64,000 nucleotides of DNA from Salvelinus alpinus (lineage: Eukaryota; Chordata; Actinopteri; Salmoniformes; Salmonidae), in NCBI RefSeq assembly GCF_045679555.1, contig NC_092090.1, positions 28,141,702 through 28,205,701 of the forward strand, read 5' to 3'. Position numbers and translations under genes: made by a program. The notes beneath the pieces are model-generated. The model was not told the DNA's origin. It searched no databases and worked only from the letters and a program-made list of their open reading frames with translations. Each line of letters opens with the position of its first letter. Position 1 is the first letter of the stretch. Shown piece by piece: positions 14,111 to 26,990 of the stretch.

Positions 14111-15364
14111 TTTTTGTTAAACAACAGCAAAATAACATGGTCCTTGTCAACATATGACAACCAGGGCAGGACGGCAGCACAAAATGTCATAAGGATTACC
14201 CCAGGGCCCACAAGACATGCAGTTGCCCATGCCCAGGACATCGCCTTAACATTCTACATGTTAATCACACCAGCCATCGAACAAATCATCCTGGAGATGG
14301 CAAATTTGTAGAGTTTCCGTGAATATGGAGACAACTGGAAAAGGATGGATGAGATTGACCTGCGTGCCTACATAGGGCTGCTAATCTTAGCGGGTGTGTA
14401 TAGGTCCTGAGGCGAGGCTACGTGTAGTCTCTGGGATGTAGAGAGTGGAAGGGCAATTTTCCGTGCCACGATGCCACTGAAAGTCTTTCACACTTTCTCA
14501 AGAATGCTACGATTTGATAACCGCGAGTAAAGACCTGCAAGACGTGTGAGAGACAAACTGGCGGCCATAAGAGAGGTCTGGGAGAAGTGGGTGGAGCATC
14601 TGCCATACCTCTACAACCCTGGGCCTGAAGTAACAGTGGATGAGCAACTGGTTTCATTCAGAGGTAAATAATGTACATTTTATTATAATGTTAATTTTCT
14701 TATGTATTGCTGTAATATCATTGATTTATGTGATTGTTTTCTGTGACACTGATACTAATTACTGAGGTCGCTGTCCTTTCCGGCAGTATATGCTCGGCAA
14801 GCCAGCAAAGTATGGCAACAAGATATGTGTGGCCTGTGACGCACAATCCAGCTACGCTTGGAAGATGTAAGTCTACACAGGGAAGCCGACCAGAGGAGGC
14901 CCGGAGAAGAACCAGGGGATGCGGGTTGTGCTTGATGTGACAGATGGGCTGAGGGGGCACAATGTCACATGTGACAATTTCTTCACCTCTTATGAACTCA
15001 GCCAGCAGCTCCTGAAGAGGAAGATCACCATGGTTGGCACAGTTAGAAAGAACAAGCCTGAGTTCCCCCCAGCATTCCTCGCAACAATGGAGAGAGAGGC
15101 CTTCTCATCAAAGTTTGCCTTCACCCCCACCACCATTCAAGTTTCTTACCTCCCAAAGAGGAACAAGAATATGGTCCTCCTGAGCACACAGCACAACACG
15201 GCTGAGATCAGTGATCGTGAGGACAGGAAGCCATCATCCTGGACAATCACAAGAAAGAGGCGTGGACAACCTGGACAAGGTTATTGGAACTTACAGCTAC
15301 CATGTGGGTGGCTGCAAAATTGAGAAAGGGAGTAGAAACAGAGAGGGTGATAAAAACAGAGTGT

Positions 15365-15465
15365 TGTATAAAATAAAATTGTATTTGTCACATACACAGT
15401 TTAGAGGAGGTATAAAAGGTGCAGCGAAATGCTTGTGCGCTAGCTCCCTCGACATTGCTGTACAA
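15365..15465 (-). mobile_element. LINE/SINE 3' tail fragment
   Basis: On the minus strand it reads ACAAGCATTTCGCTGCACC followed by TATGTGACAAATACAATTTT, a 3' tail seen also at 34700-34850 on the other strand. Body missing. Confidence 0.65.
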
Positions 15466-15534
15466 TAATCAATATCAGTGGCAGCCCACCCATTGGGGCG
15501 TTAGGAGCGACGCCCCACTTGTTTATTTATTTAA

Positions 15535-15605
15535 AATGTTACCTTTAGTTAACTAGGCAAGTCAGTTAGACCAAATTCTTATTTTCAATGACGGCCTAGG
15601 ACCAG
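15535..15605 (-). mobile_element. SINE 3' tail fragment
   Basis: TTAACTAGGCAAGTCAGTTA followed by TTCAATGACGGCCTAGGA is the 3' part of the tRNA-derived SINE in minus orientation, without its head. Confidence 0.65.
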
Positions 15606-16430
15606 TGGGTTAACTGCCTTGTGATTGGTAAAGGTGTGTTAAATATCTACATTTTCCTCTATCAAAAATATACTGTTCAAAACAAGCTGTTCAGTTACTT
15701 ACTACTCTGCCCCTCAGTGACTGCCAGCAGCAGAAGCTCCACCTCCACGGGCATATAGGCATGCGAACATTGTTTGGATTGTTTTGCCAGCTATCTGATA
15801 TGAGGGGGAACTGCTAGCACACTAGCTCTCATAGAGGATCTGGTAGGACAAAAAAGCATGACGGTAGCTTATTGTTTTCCCCCATGTTGTTTATCAGGTT
15901 CTACTGTAGCTAGGTGACAGGGCGACATGTTGTGAGGACTAAAACAGCATAAAACCTGGTGTATCACAGAGCATGATCAAATGAATTAGCCAGCTACAGT
16001 AATTTTGAGAAACAGTGAGAAATTGTTTGGTCGATTTTTTGTTAAAGTTATCTACCTTTGATAAGTAGCTAACTACTCTAGCTATAGCTAGCTGGTAGCT
16101 TGCTAGCTATTTATATCCCATGCCAATTTCAAGTCTTTCAAGACTAATATCTGTCTGACTCAAAATGAAAAGTTAACTGGCTAGCGCATCATGCTTTTTG
16201 ACATTATGTTAGCTAGCTATCCACAGTTAGATAATGTGTTTTCACTTATTGCATCTGCATGCTTGTCACGGTCTCACTGGTGCACCCATTCGTTCTTGAC
16301 CTGGCTGCTCGTTCTAAATAGTATAATCTAATCTGTTCAAAACAGTGGCAGCATGTGCAGCAGTGGTCATTAGTGAAATAGGTGTATTTATGCTTTTTTT
16401 CACATGCACAGATCGCATATATATACACAC
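15606..16430. other. Intergenic, no gene seen
   Basis: AT-rich, with many AGCTAGCTA motifs near 16080-16220, which are common in salmonid intergenic DNA. No supported feature. Confidence 0.3.
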
Positions 16431-16920
16431 TAACGTTCAAAAGTTTGGGGTCACTTAGAAATGTCCTTGTTTTTGAAAGAAAAGCACATTTTTCATCCAT
16501 TAAAATAGCATCAAATTGATCAGAAATACAGTGTAGACATTGTTAATGTTGTAAATGACTATTAAATCTGGAAACGGCTGATATTTTATATTGATATCTA
16601 CATAGGCGTACAGAGGCCCATTATCAGCAACCATCACTCTTGTGTTCCAATGGCACGTTGTGTTAGCTAATCCAAGTTTATAATTTAAAAGGTTAATTGA
16701 TCATTAGAAAACCCTTTTGCAATTATGTTAGCACAGCTGAAACTGTTGTTCTGATTAAAGAAGCAATAAAACGGTCCTACTTTAGACTAGTTGCGTATCT
16801 GGAGCATCAGCATATGTGGATTTGATTACAGGCTCAAAATGGCCAGAAACAAAGAACTTTCTTCTGAAACTCGTCAGTCAACAAGGACATTTCTAAGCAA
16901 CCCCAAACTTTTGAACGGTA
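16431..16920. mobile_element. Non-autonomous Tc1-like element
   Basis: Inverted ends GTTCAAAAGTTTGGGGTCAC and CCCCAAACTTTTGAAC enclose about 490 bp. The interior is a deleted version of the longer copy at 33592-34677 (shared CAGAGGCCCATTATCAGCAA). Only a scrap of transposase-related sequence remains. Confidence 0.85.
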
Positions 16921-18588
16921 GCGTATATTCTCAAAGAAACTTCCGGTAGTTCGAAAACTTGGCATCATATTTCTGTCATGCTGCTTTGTTGACAACTCCA
17001 ACCACCTCACGCCCTGTGTATTCAGCCAATCAGCGGCCGTCACTGATCAATATCAATAATAAGAGTCAAAGCAAATAAAGTAAAAATAACATTAAAATTA
17101 ACAAGACTGCAAAGTTGGCTAGGAACCGGGCAACCATGTCTGTCAGAGCCATCTTGTCATCAATGTTTAGCAAAACGTTTATAGGCCTACTGCACAATGC
17201 TATTTGGAGACCTCAAAGCCTAGGCCAGTTTAAAGAGGAATGTACCTTGCTGTACATATGGAAGTGGGGAAACAAAGACATAGTCTACAAACATGATAGA
17301 CCAGAGGCCTGGAGAACATCAGTCAATAGACAACCAAACAGATGTTTGGGCAACATTATACTGTAGACCCACCATCTGACAATCAAGCAATGAAATTACA
17401 GTTGAAAACAAGCTCATAAGCTTTCACTGGTGCACTCTCTCTCTAACCCCAAACCCACTCAACCCCAGCCCCCCCCCCCCCCATTGTGAACACCCTATTC
17501 CTAGTCATCCACCAACCCCCTTTTCCCTCTTTACACTGTGATGCAGCACACGTTGCATGGGACGCTCTTCCAGGACGCTGGTGGAGAGGAGAGGGCGTGG
17601 GCCTCTGGAGCCCAGCATTGCGCTGCGTCTCCCCCCAGCAGGCTCTCTGCCTCTCTGTGGGCCTCCCCTGGGGCAGAGGGAAGATTAAAACAAACAGGAG
17701 TTTAATCAGTAGGGCCCCCGCTCTCTCCTCCACTCAGCCGCCAACAGAAGGAACCCCTCTCCAGGAAGGCTGCCTCAAATCAAAGCTTCCTGCTCGCCAC
17801 TCGCTGCTTTGCCGATCCTTATCACAACAACAAAACCAGCAGAAACAATAATTTATTCCTTTTGATGTGGGTTTTTGAAGTTACCCCATCTCCCCTCCTC
17901 CCTACCCCTACCGAGCCTGCTCCCCTCCTCCCTCTCTTTACCCTCCTCCTCTCTGCTCTCTCTCCTGTTTTTTAACTCCAAGGAAACAAGGTCACACAGA
18001 AAGATTCTCAAGAGAAAGGAGGAGGCTTCTGCTACTTTTTAAAGAGGTAGAAAGTCAGGAATTATCATCCACCCACACATCTCTTCATGGAAAGAGCAAC
18101 TTTCTTGTTCGATCCAGTTCAATTAGAGAAAACATGTTTCTGTGCAATGCTCTTCCTTGTAATGGGGTATGAAGCAGTCTGATGGACTACTTTATTCAGG
18201 CTGTCGTCTGCACACATCCTGCAGAGAAAGACTAGAGACAGTCAGACAGATGCTGCTGGGGTGCGTGTGTTTTTTTTTTGGGGGGGGTTGATATGCTTCT
18301 ATGGATGTGCATGCCTGGGGGTGTAATTGTGTAAACGTGTGCAGGAAAAGAGGGACCCAGTTATGGCTCAAAGCTTCAACCAAACCGACAGTAATGCCAC
18401 CTGATAGTGATGACATTAATAAACAAACAAAAGACAGGAGTAAAAGGAATTGCAAACAATTGACCTTTTTATTACATAGTTGTTACATAGTATGACAAAT
18501 AATGATGTGGGAAAAAATGTATACAGTTACATATCACAATATTATTTTCGGACAATATTATATTGATATTTGACTCCAAGTAGATACA
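16921..18588. other. Intergenic, no gene seen
   Basis: Includes a C13 run at about 17469-17482 and pyrimidine-rich stretches (17880-17970). The open frame on the plus strand at 17486-17851 is proline/serine/leucine-rich and has no recognisable domain, so I do not call it a gene. Confidence 0.3.
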
Positions 18589-19069
18589 CACTGAGTGTAC
18601 AAAACATTAAGAACACCTTCCTAATTTTGAGTTGCACCCGGGGCATGGACACCACACGATGTCGAAAGCGTTCCACAGGGATGCTGGCCCATGTTGACTC
18701 CAGTTGCGTCAAGTTGGCTGGATGTCCTTTGGGTGGTGAACCATTCTTGATACACACGGGAAACTGTTTGGTGTGAAAAACCCAGCAGCGTTGCAGTTCT
18801 TGATTCACCAGCGCACCTGGCCTGGCACCTACTACCATAACCCATTCAAATGCATTTAAATCTTTTATCTTGCCCATTCACGCTCTGAATGGCACACACA
18901 CATAGTCCATGCCTCAATTATCTCAAGGCTTAAAAAATATTTTTTTACCTGTCTCCTCCCCATCATTTACTCTGATTGAAGTTGATTTAACAAGTGACAC
19001 AAGGGATCATAGCTTTCACCTGGATTCATCTGGTCAATCTATGTCATAAAGTTTTGTCCACTCAGTGTA
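18589..19069. mobile_element. Tc1-like relic (CACTGAGTGTACAAAA family)
   Basis: Ends CACTGAGTGTACAAAACATT and TTTTGTCCACTCAGTGTA are inverted repeats. Minus-strand fragments show decayed transposase-like sequence. A shorter relative is at 61985-62269. Confidence 0.78.
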
Positions 19070-19504
19070 TATATTGTATATACAGTTGAGGTCAGAAGTT
19101 TACATACACCTTAGCCAAATACATTTAAACTCAGTTTAGTAAACTCAATCCGAGTAAAAATTCCCTGTCTTAGGTCAGTTAGGATCACCAATTTATTTTA
19201 AGAATGTGAAATGTCAGAATAATAGTAGAGAGAATGATTTATTTCAGCTTTTCAATCAATTCAATCAATTTTATTTTATATAGCCCTTCGTACATCAGCT
19301 AATATCTCGAAGTGCTGTACAGACACCCAGCCTAAAACCCCAAACAGCTAGTAATGCAGGTGTAGAAGCACGGTGGCTAGGAAAAACTCCCTAGAAAGGC
19401 CAAAACCTAGGAAGAAACCTAGAGAGGAACCAGGCTATGAGGGGTGGCCAGTCCTCTTCTGGCTGTGCCGGGTGGAGATTATAACAGAACTATGCCAAGA
19501 TGTT

Positions 19505-20340
19505 CAAAAATGTTCATAAGTGACAAGCATGGTCAAATAATAATCATGAATAATTTTCAGTTGGCTTTTCATAGCCGATCATCAAGAGTTGAAAAACAAC
19601 AGGTCTGGGACAGGTGGCGGTTCCATAACCGCAGGCAGAACAGCTGAAACTGGAATAGCAGCAAGGCCAGGCGGACTGGGGACAGCAAGGAGTCACCACG
19701 GGCGGCAGTCCCGACGCATGGTCCTAGGGCCCAGGTCCTCCGAGAGAAAGAAAGAGAGAAGGAGAAAATTAGAGAGAGACAAGATTTTCAAAATTTCCAT
19801 AAATGACAAGCATGGTCAAATAATAATCAGGAATAAATCTCAGTTGGCTTTTCATAGCCGATCATTAAGAGTTGAAAACAGCAGGTCTGGGACAGGTAGG
19901 GGTTCCATGACCGCAGGCAGAACAGTTGAAACTGGAATAGCAGCAAGGCCAGGCGGACTGGGGACAGCAAGGAGTCACCACGGCCGGTAGTCCCGACGTA
20001 TGGTCCTAGGGCTCAGGTCCTCCGAGAGAAAGAAAGAGAGAAGGAGAAAATTAGAGAGAGCCAAGATTTTCAAAATGTTCATAAATGACAAGCATGGTCA
20101 AATAATAATCAGGAATAAATCTCAGTTGGCTTTTCATAGCCGATCATTAAGAGTTGAAAACAGCAGGTCTGGGACAGGTAGGGGTTCCGTAACCACAGGC
20201 AGAACAGTTGAAACTGGAATAGCAGCAAGGCCAGGCGGACTGGGGACAGCAAGGTGTCATCATGCCCGGTAGTCCTGACGTATGGTCCTAGGGCTCAGGT
20301 TCTCAGAGAGAAAGAGAGAACGAGAGAATTAGAGAGAGCA
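19505..20340 (-). repeat. 282-bp tandem repeat in the LINE 3' UTR, three copies
   Basis: The landmark TGACAAGCATGGTCAAATAA occurs at 19521, 19804 and 20086, giving a period of 282-283 bp. The copies are highly similar, with point differences and a small indel. They lie between the reverse-transcriptase stop and the LINE 3' end. Confidence 0.88.
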
Positions 20341-20883
20341 TACTTAAATTCACACAGGACACTGGATAAGACAGGAGAAGTACTCCAGGTAACCAACTGA
20401 CCCTAGCCCCCCGACACAAACTACTGCAGCATAAATACTGGAGGCTGAGACAGGAGCGGTCAGGAGACACTGTGGCCCCATCCGAAGAAACCCCCGGACA
20501 GGGCCAAATAGGAAGGATATAACCCCACCCACTTTGCCAAAGCACAGCCCCCGCACCACTAGAGGGAAATCCTCAACCACCAACTTACAATCCTGAGACA
20601 AGGCCGAGTATAGCCCACAAAGGTCTCCACCACAGCACAAACCAAGGGGGGGCGCCAACCCAGACAGGAAGATCACGTCAGTAACTCAACCCACTCAAGT
20701 GACGCACCCCTCCTAGGGACGGCATGAAAGAGCACCAGCAAGCCAGTGACTCAGCCCCTGTAACAGGGTTAGAGGCAGAGAATCCCAGTGGAGAGAGGGG
20801 AACCGGCCTGGCAGAGACAGCAAGGGCGGTTCGTTGCTCCAGAGCCTTTCCGTTCACCTTCACACTCCTGGGCCAGGCTACAC

Positions 20884-23800
20884 TCAATCATATGACCTAC
20901 TGAAGAGATAAGTCTTCAGTAAAGACTTAAAGGTTGAGACCGAGTCTGCGTCTCTCACATGGGTAGGCAGACTGTTCCATAAAAATGGAGATCTATAGGA
21001 GAAAGCCCTGCCTCCCGCTGTTTGCTTAGAAATTCTAGGGACAATTAGGAGGCCTGCGTCTTGTGACCGTAGCGTACGTATTGGTATGTACGGCAGGACC
21101 AACTCGGAAAGATAGGTAGGAGCAAGCCCATGTAACGCTTTATAGGTTAACAGTAAAACCTTGAAATCAGCCCTTGCCTTAACAGGAAGCCAGTGTAGGG
21201 AAGCTAGCACTGGAGTAATATGATCAAATTTCTTGGTTCTAGTCAGGATTCTAGCAGCCGTATTTAGCACTAACTGAAGTTTATTTAGTGCTTTATCCGG
21301 GTAGCCGGAAAGTAGAGCATTGCAGTAGTCTAACCTAGAAGTAACAAATGCATGGATTAATTTTTCTGCATCATTTTTGGACAGAAAATTTCTGATTTTT
21401 GCAATGTTACGTAGATAGAAAAAAGCTGTCCTTGAAACAGTCTTGATATGTTCGTCAAAAGAGAGATCAGGGTCAAGAGTAACGCCGAGGTCCTTCACAG
21501 TTTTATTTGAGACGACTTTACAACCATCAAGATGAATTGTCAGATTTAACAGAAGATCACTTTGTTTCTTGGGACCTAGAACAAGCATCTCTGTTTTGTC
21601 CGAGTTTAAAAGTAGAAAGTTTTCAGCCATCCACTTCCTTATGTCTGAAACACAGGCTTCTAGCGAGGGCAATTTTGGGGCTTCACCATGTTTCATTGAA
21701 ATGTACAGCTGTGTGTCATCCGCATAGCAGTGAAAGTTAACATTATGTTTTCGAATAACATCCCCAAGAGGTAAAATATATAGTGAAAACAATAGTGGTC
21801 CTAAAACGGAACCTTGAGGAACACCGAAATGTACAGTTGATTTGTCAGAGGACAGACCATTCACAGAGACAAACTGATATCTTTCCGACAGGTAAGATCT
21901 AAACCAGGCCAGAACTTGTCCGTGTAGACCAATTTGGGTTTCCAGTCTCTCCAAAAGAATGTGGTGATCGATGGTGTCAAAGGCAGCACTAAGGTCTAGT
22001 AGCACGAGGACAGATGCAGAGCCTCGGTCTGACGCCATTAAAAGGTCATTTACCACCTTCACAAGTGCAGTCTCAGTGCTATGATGGGGTCTAAAACCAG
22101 ACTGAAGCATTTCGTATACATTATTTGTCTTCAGAAAGGCAGTGAGTTGCTGCGCAACAGCTTTTTCTAAAATCTTTGAGAGGAATGGAAGATTCGATAT
22201 AGGCCGATAGTTTTTTATATTTTCCGGGTCAAGGTTTGGCTTTTTCAAGAGAGGCTTTATCACTGCCACTTTTAGTGAGTTTGGTACACATCCGGTGGAT
22301 AGAGAGCTGTTTATTATGTTCAACATAGGAGGGCCAAGCACAGGAAGCAGCTCCTTCAGCAGTTTAGTAGGAATAGGATCCAGTATGCAGCTTGAAGGTT
22401 TAGAGGCCATGATTATTTTCATCATTGTGTCAAGAGATATAGTACTAAAACACTTAAGTGTCTCTCCCGATCCCAGGCCCTCGCAGAGCTGTGCAGATCC
22501 AGGACAGCTAAGCCCTGGAGGAATACGCAGATTCAAAGAGGAGTCCGTAATTTGCTTTCTAATGGTCATGATCTTTTCCTCAAAGAAGTTCATGAATTTA
22601 TTACTGCTGAAGTGAAAGCCATCCTCTCTTGGGGAATGCTGCTTTTTAGTTAGTTTCGCAACAGTATCAAAAAGAAATTTTGGATTGTTCTTATTTTCCT
22701 CGATTAAGTTGGAAAAGTAGGATGAGCGAGCAGCAGTGAGGGCTCTTCGGTACTGCACGGTACTGTCTTTCCAAGCTAGTCGGAAGACTTCCAGTTTGGT
22801 GTGGCGCCATTTCCGTTCCAATTTCCTGGAAGCTTGCTTCAAAGCTCGGGTATTTTTATGTATACCAGGGAGCTAGTTTCTTATGACAAATGTTTTTCGT
22901 TTTTAGGGGTGCAACTGCATCTAGGGTATTGCGCAAGGTTAAATTGAGTTCCTCAGTTAGGTGGTTAACTGATTTTTGTCCTCTGACGTCCTTGGGTAGG
23001 CAGAAGGAGTCTGGAAGGGCATCAAGGAATTTTTGTGTTGTCTGAGAATTTATAGCACGACTTTTGATGCTCCTTGGTTGGGGTCTGAGCAGATTATTTG
23101 TTGCGATTGCAAACGTAATAAAATGGTGGTCCGATAGTCCAGGATTATGTGGAAAAACATTAAGATCTACAACATTTATTCCATGGGACAAAACTAGGTC
23201 CAGAGTATGACTGTGGCAGTGAGTAGGTCCAGAGACATGTTGGACAAAACCCACTGAGTCGATAATGGCTCCGAAAGACTTTTGGAGTGGGTCTGTGGAC
23301 TTCTCCATGTGAATATTAAAATTAAAAAATTAGAATATGATCTGCTATGACTACAAGGTCTGATAGGAATTCAGGAAACTCAGAGAGGAACGCTGTATAT
23401 GGCCCAGGAGGCCTGTAAACAGTAGCTATAAAAAGTGATTGAGTAGGCTGCATAGATTTCATGACTAGAAGCTCAAAAGACGAAAACGCCATTTTTTTTT
23501 TTGTAAATTGAAATTTGCTATCGTAAATGTTAGCAACACCTCCGCCTTTGCGGGATGCACGGGGGATATGGTCACTAGTGTAACCAGGAGGTGAGGCCTC
23601 ATTTAACACAGTAAATTCATCAGGCTTAAGCCATGTTTCAGTCAGGCCAATCACATCAAGATTATGATCAGTGATTAGTTCATTGACTATGACTGCCTTT
23701 GAAGTGAGGGATCTAACATTAAGTAACCCTATTTTGAGATGTGAGGTATCACGATCTCTTTCAATGATGGCAGGAATGGAGGAGGTCTTTATCCTAATAA

Positions 23801-23966
23801 GATTGCTAAGGCGAACACCGCCATGTTTAGTTTTGCCCAACCTAGGTCGAGGCACAGACACAGTCTCAATGGGTATGGCTGAGCTGACTACACTGACTGT
23901 GCTATTGGCAGACTCCACTAAGCTGGCAGGTTGGCTAACAGCCTGCTGCCTGGCCTGCACCCTATT
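20884..23966 (-). pseudogene. LINE ORF2, APE endonuclease plus reverse transcriptase, two frameshifts
   Basis: Three consecutive minus-strand segments in three different frames: about 23966-23322, 23308-22856 and 22842-20884. The first two carry an AP-endonuclease-like domain (LLNVRSLTSK, GLTETWL, PRASRKGGG, then LSDHHFITFAI in the second). The third is an uninterrupted 652-codon reverse-transcriptase segment with [36 protein letters not shown] and the catalytic YADDTQLY, followed by the C-terminal region ([25 protein letters not shown]). The reverse-transcriptase part is remarkably intact, suggesting a recent insertion. No ATG lies near the start of the first segment. Confidence 0.88.
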
Positions 23967-24962
23967 TCATTGTGGGGCTAGAGGAGTTAGAGCCCTGTCT
24001 ATGTTGGTAGATAAGATGAGAGCACCCCTCCAGCTAGGATGGAGTCCGTCACTCCTCAGCAGGTCAGGCTTGGTCCTGTTTGTGGGTGAGTCCCAGAAAG
24101 AGGGCCAATTATCTACAAATTCTATCTTTTGGGAGGGGCAGAAAACAGTTTTCAACCAGCGATTGAGTGCTGAGACTCTGCTGTAGAGCTCGTCACTCCC
24201 CCTAACTGGGAGGGGGCCAGAGACAATTACTCGATGCCGACACATCTTTCTAGCTGATTTACACGCTGAAGCTATGTTGCACTTGGTGACCTCTGACTGT
24301 TTCATCCTAACATCGTTGGTGCCGACGTGGATAACAATATCTCTATACTCTCTACACTCGCCAGATTTAGCTTTAGCCAGCACCATCTTTAGATTAGCCT
24401 TAACGTCGGTAGCCCTGCCCCCTGGTAAACAGTGTATGATCGCTGGGTGATTCGCTTTAAGTCTAATACTGCGGGTAATGGAGTCGCCAATGACTAGGGT
24501 TTTCAATTTGTCAGAGCTAATGGTGGGAGCCTTCGGCGTCTCAGACCCCGTAACGGGAGGAGTAGAGACAAGAGAAGACTCAGACTCAGACTCCGACTCG
24601 CTACATAATGGGGAGAACCGGTTGAAAGTTTCTGTCGGCTGAATGAGCGACACCGGTTGAGCATTCCAACAGCATTTCCCTCCAGAAGCCATGAGAAAGT
24701 TGTCCGGCTGCGGGGACTGTGCGGGGGGATTTATACTAACGTTACTATCTGTACTTACTGGTGGCACAGACGCTGTTTCTTCCTTTCCTACACTGAAATT
24801 ACCCTTGCCTAACGATTGCGTCTGAAGCTGGGCTTGTAGCACAGCTATTCTCGCCGTAAGGCGATCGTTCTCCTGTATATTATGAGTACAGCGACTGCAA
24901 TTAGAAGACATCATGTTAATGTTACTACTTAGCTTCGGCTGTTGAAGGTGTTGACGAACCAT
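23967..24962 (-). CDS. LINE ORF1, SGNH-hydrolase (esterase) protein, 331 aa
   Basis: ATG at 24962-24960, stop TGA at 23969-23967, no interruptions. A short Cys-containing and helical N-terminal part (CSRCTHNIQENDRLTARIAV, likely coiled coil) precedes an SGNH esterase fold: block I VIGDSITRS with the nucleophile Ser at about residue 159, block III IHVGTNDV, and block V RSDGLHPS with the Asp and His of the triad. ORF1 proteins with this esterase domain are known from CR1/L2-clade LINEs and are thought to act with RNA or membranes during retrotransposition. This is a transposon protein, not a host gene. It is followed in the same frame by ORF2 after a single TGA. Confidence 0.88.
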   Translation of the reverse strand: MVRQHLQQPKLSSNINMMSSNCSRCTHNIQENDRLTARIAVLQAQLQTQSLGKGNFSVGKEETASVPPVSTDSNVSINPPAQSPQPDNFLMASGGKCCWNAQPVSLIQPTETFNRFSPLCSESESESESSLVSTPPVTGSETPKAPTISSDKLKTLVIGDSITRSIRLKANHPAIIHCLPGGRATDVKANLKMVLAKAKSGECREYRDIVIHVGTNDVRMKQSEVTKCNIASACKSARKMCRHRVIVSGPLPVRGSDELYSRVSALNRWLKTVFCPSQKIEFVDNWPSFWDSPTNRTKPDLLRSDGLHPSWRGALILSTNIDRALTPLAPQ

Positions 24963-25479
24963 GTCCAGATAAAGCGTCCGGAGTGAAAAAGTTGAATGAG
25001 GGAAAAAAGTTGCGATGGAAAAAAACTAAAAATATAAACGGTAATTAAAAACAAAAACAAAACAAAAAAACGTAAAGTTGTCAGCTAGCAAAGTAAAGTT
25101 GGCAGCAAAACGCACAGCAACAAAACGCACAGCAACACGTCTGCAGATTCAACAGGCTGCACAGTACTTTCTTTTTTATTTCTTTCATCACATTCCCAGT
25201 GGGTCAGAAGTTTACATACATTAGTATTTGGTAGCATTGCCTTTAAATTGTTTAACTTGGGTCAAACGTTTCGGGTAGCCTTCCACAAGCTTCCCACAAT
25301 AAGTTGGGTGAATTTTGGCCCATTCCTCCTGACAGAGCTGGTGTAACTGAGTCAGGTTTGTATGCCTCCTTCCTCGCACACACTTTTTCACAACTTTTCT
25401 ATAGGATTGAGGTCAGGGCTTTGTGATGGCCACTCCAATACCTTGACTTTGTTGTCCTTAAGCCATTTTGCCACAACTA

Positions 25480-25638
<159 letters not shown>

Positions 25639-25690
25639 TCATTATGGCCAAACAGTTCTATTCTATTCTTTCTCTAAAAAGTACAATCTT

Positions 25691-26312
<622 letters not shown>

Positions 26313-26498
26313 TGAAATAATCTGTCCGTAAACAATTGTTGGAAAAATGACTTGTGTCATGCACAAAGTAGATGTCCTAACCGACTTGCCAAAACTATAG
26401 TTTGTTAACAAGATATTTGTGGAGTGGTTGAAAAACGAGTTTTAATGACTCCAACCTAAGTGTATGTAAACTTCCGACTTCAAATGTATATACAAACT

Positions 26499-26990
26499 AT
26501 ATAGAAAAGTATGTGGACACCCCTTCAAATTAGTGGATTTTGCTATTTCAACCACACCCGTTGCTTACAGGTGTATAAAATTGGAGCTCATTGACTTTCA
26601 ACGTGGCATCATCATAGGATGCCACCTTTCCAACAAGTCTGTTTGGCAAATTTCTGCCCTGCTACAGCTGCCCCGGTCAACTGTAAGTGCTATTATTGTG
26701 AAGTGGAAATGTGCTAAGTGGAAATGTCTAGGAGCAACAACAGCTCAGCCGCGAAATGGTAGGCCACACAAGCTCACAGAACGGGACCGCTGAGTGCTGA
26801 AGTGCATAATGCGTAAAAACTGCCTTTGGAAGCAACGTCAGCAAAATAACTGTTAGTCGGGAGCTTCATGAAATGGGTTTCCATGGCCGAACAGCCACAC
26901 ACAAGCCTAAGATCACTATACGCAATGCCAAGTGTTGGCTGGAGTGATGTAAAACTCGCCGGCCATTGGACATACTTTTGGTCATGTAAT
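26499..26990 (+). mobile_element. Tc1-like relic (AGTATGTGGACACCCC family)
   Basis: The left end has AAGTATGTGGACACCCC and the right end GGACATACTTTTGGTCATG. The plus strand keeps a decayed transposase N-terminus (LIDFQRGIIIGCHLSNKSVW, QLPRSTVSAIIVKWK). The second half is missing, so it is an internally deleted copy. Confidence 0.8.

Larger units (their letters stand above)
13113..15320 (+). pseudogene. piggyBac-type transposon relic with intron-bearing transposase
   Basis: A TTAA at 13113-13116, the usual piggyBac target, is followed by CCTTTGTGTTGTCTTAAGG, a plausible left end. Transposase homology resumes at about 14150: RITPGPTRHAVAHAQDI, then EVTVDEQLVSFRG (first catalytic Asp), GHNVTCDNFFTSYEL (second Asp) and GVDNLDKVIGTYS in a shifted frame near 15262 (third Asp). 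Stops (for example TAA at 14870) and frameshifts inactivate it. An insertion-like block (13415-14110) separates the left end from the gene. A clean GT-AG intron interrupts the frame at 14664-14766. No right end found. Confidence 0.8.
19253..25177 (-). mobile_element. Near full-length CR1/L2-type LINE
   Basis: A 5.9-kb non-LTR retrotransposon in minus orientation inside the Sleeping Beauty-like element. The junctions are exact when compared with the uninterrupted copy near 56480-56500: CAGCTTTT before 19253 and ATTTCTTTC from 25178; a CTTTT on both sides may be the target duplication. It has a 5' UTR (about 25170-24963), ORF1 with an SGNH esterase domain, ORF2 with endonuclease and reverse transcriptase, a 3' UTR with three 282-bp tandem repeats, and a 3' end with TCAATCAATT-type repeats. 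Two frameshifts in ORF2 make this copy inactive. Confidence 0.9.

Noticed and set aside
17486-17851. A 121-codon plus-strand frame
   Set aside because: No recognisable domain, no homologous pattern that I know, no exon-like boundaries; pyrimidine-rich sequence bias explains it.
20884-24962. Host esterase and reverse-transcriptase genes
   Set aside because: Both frames belong to one LINE with exact insertion junctions inside a transposon.
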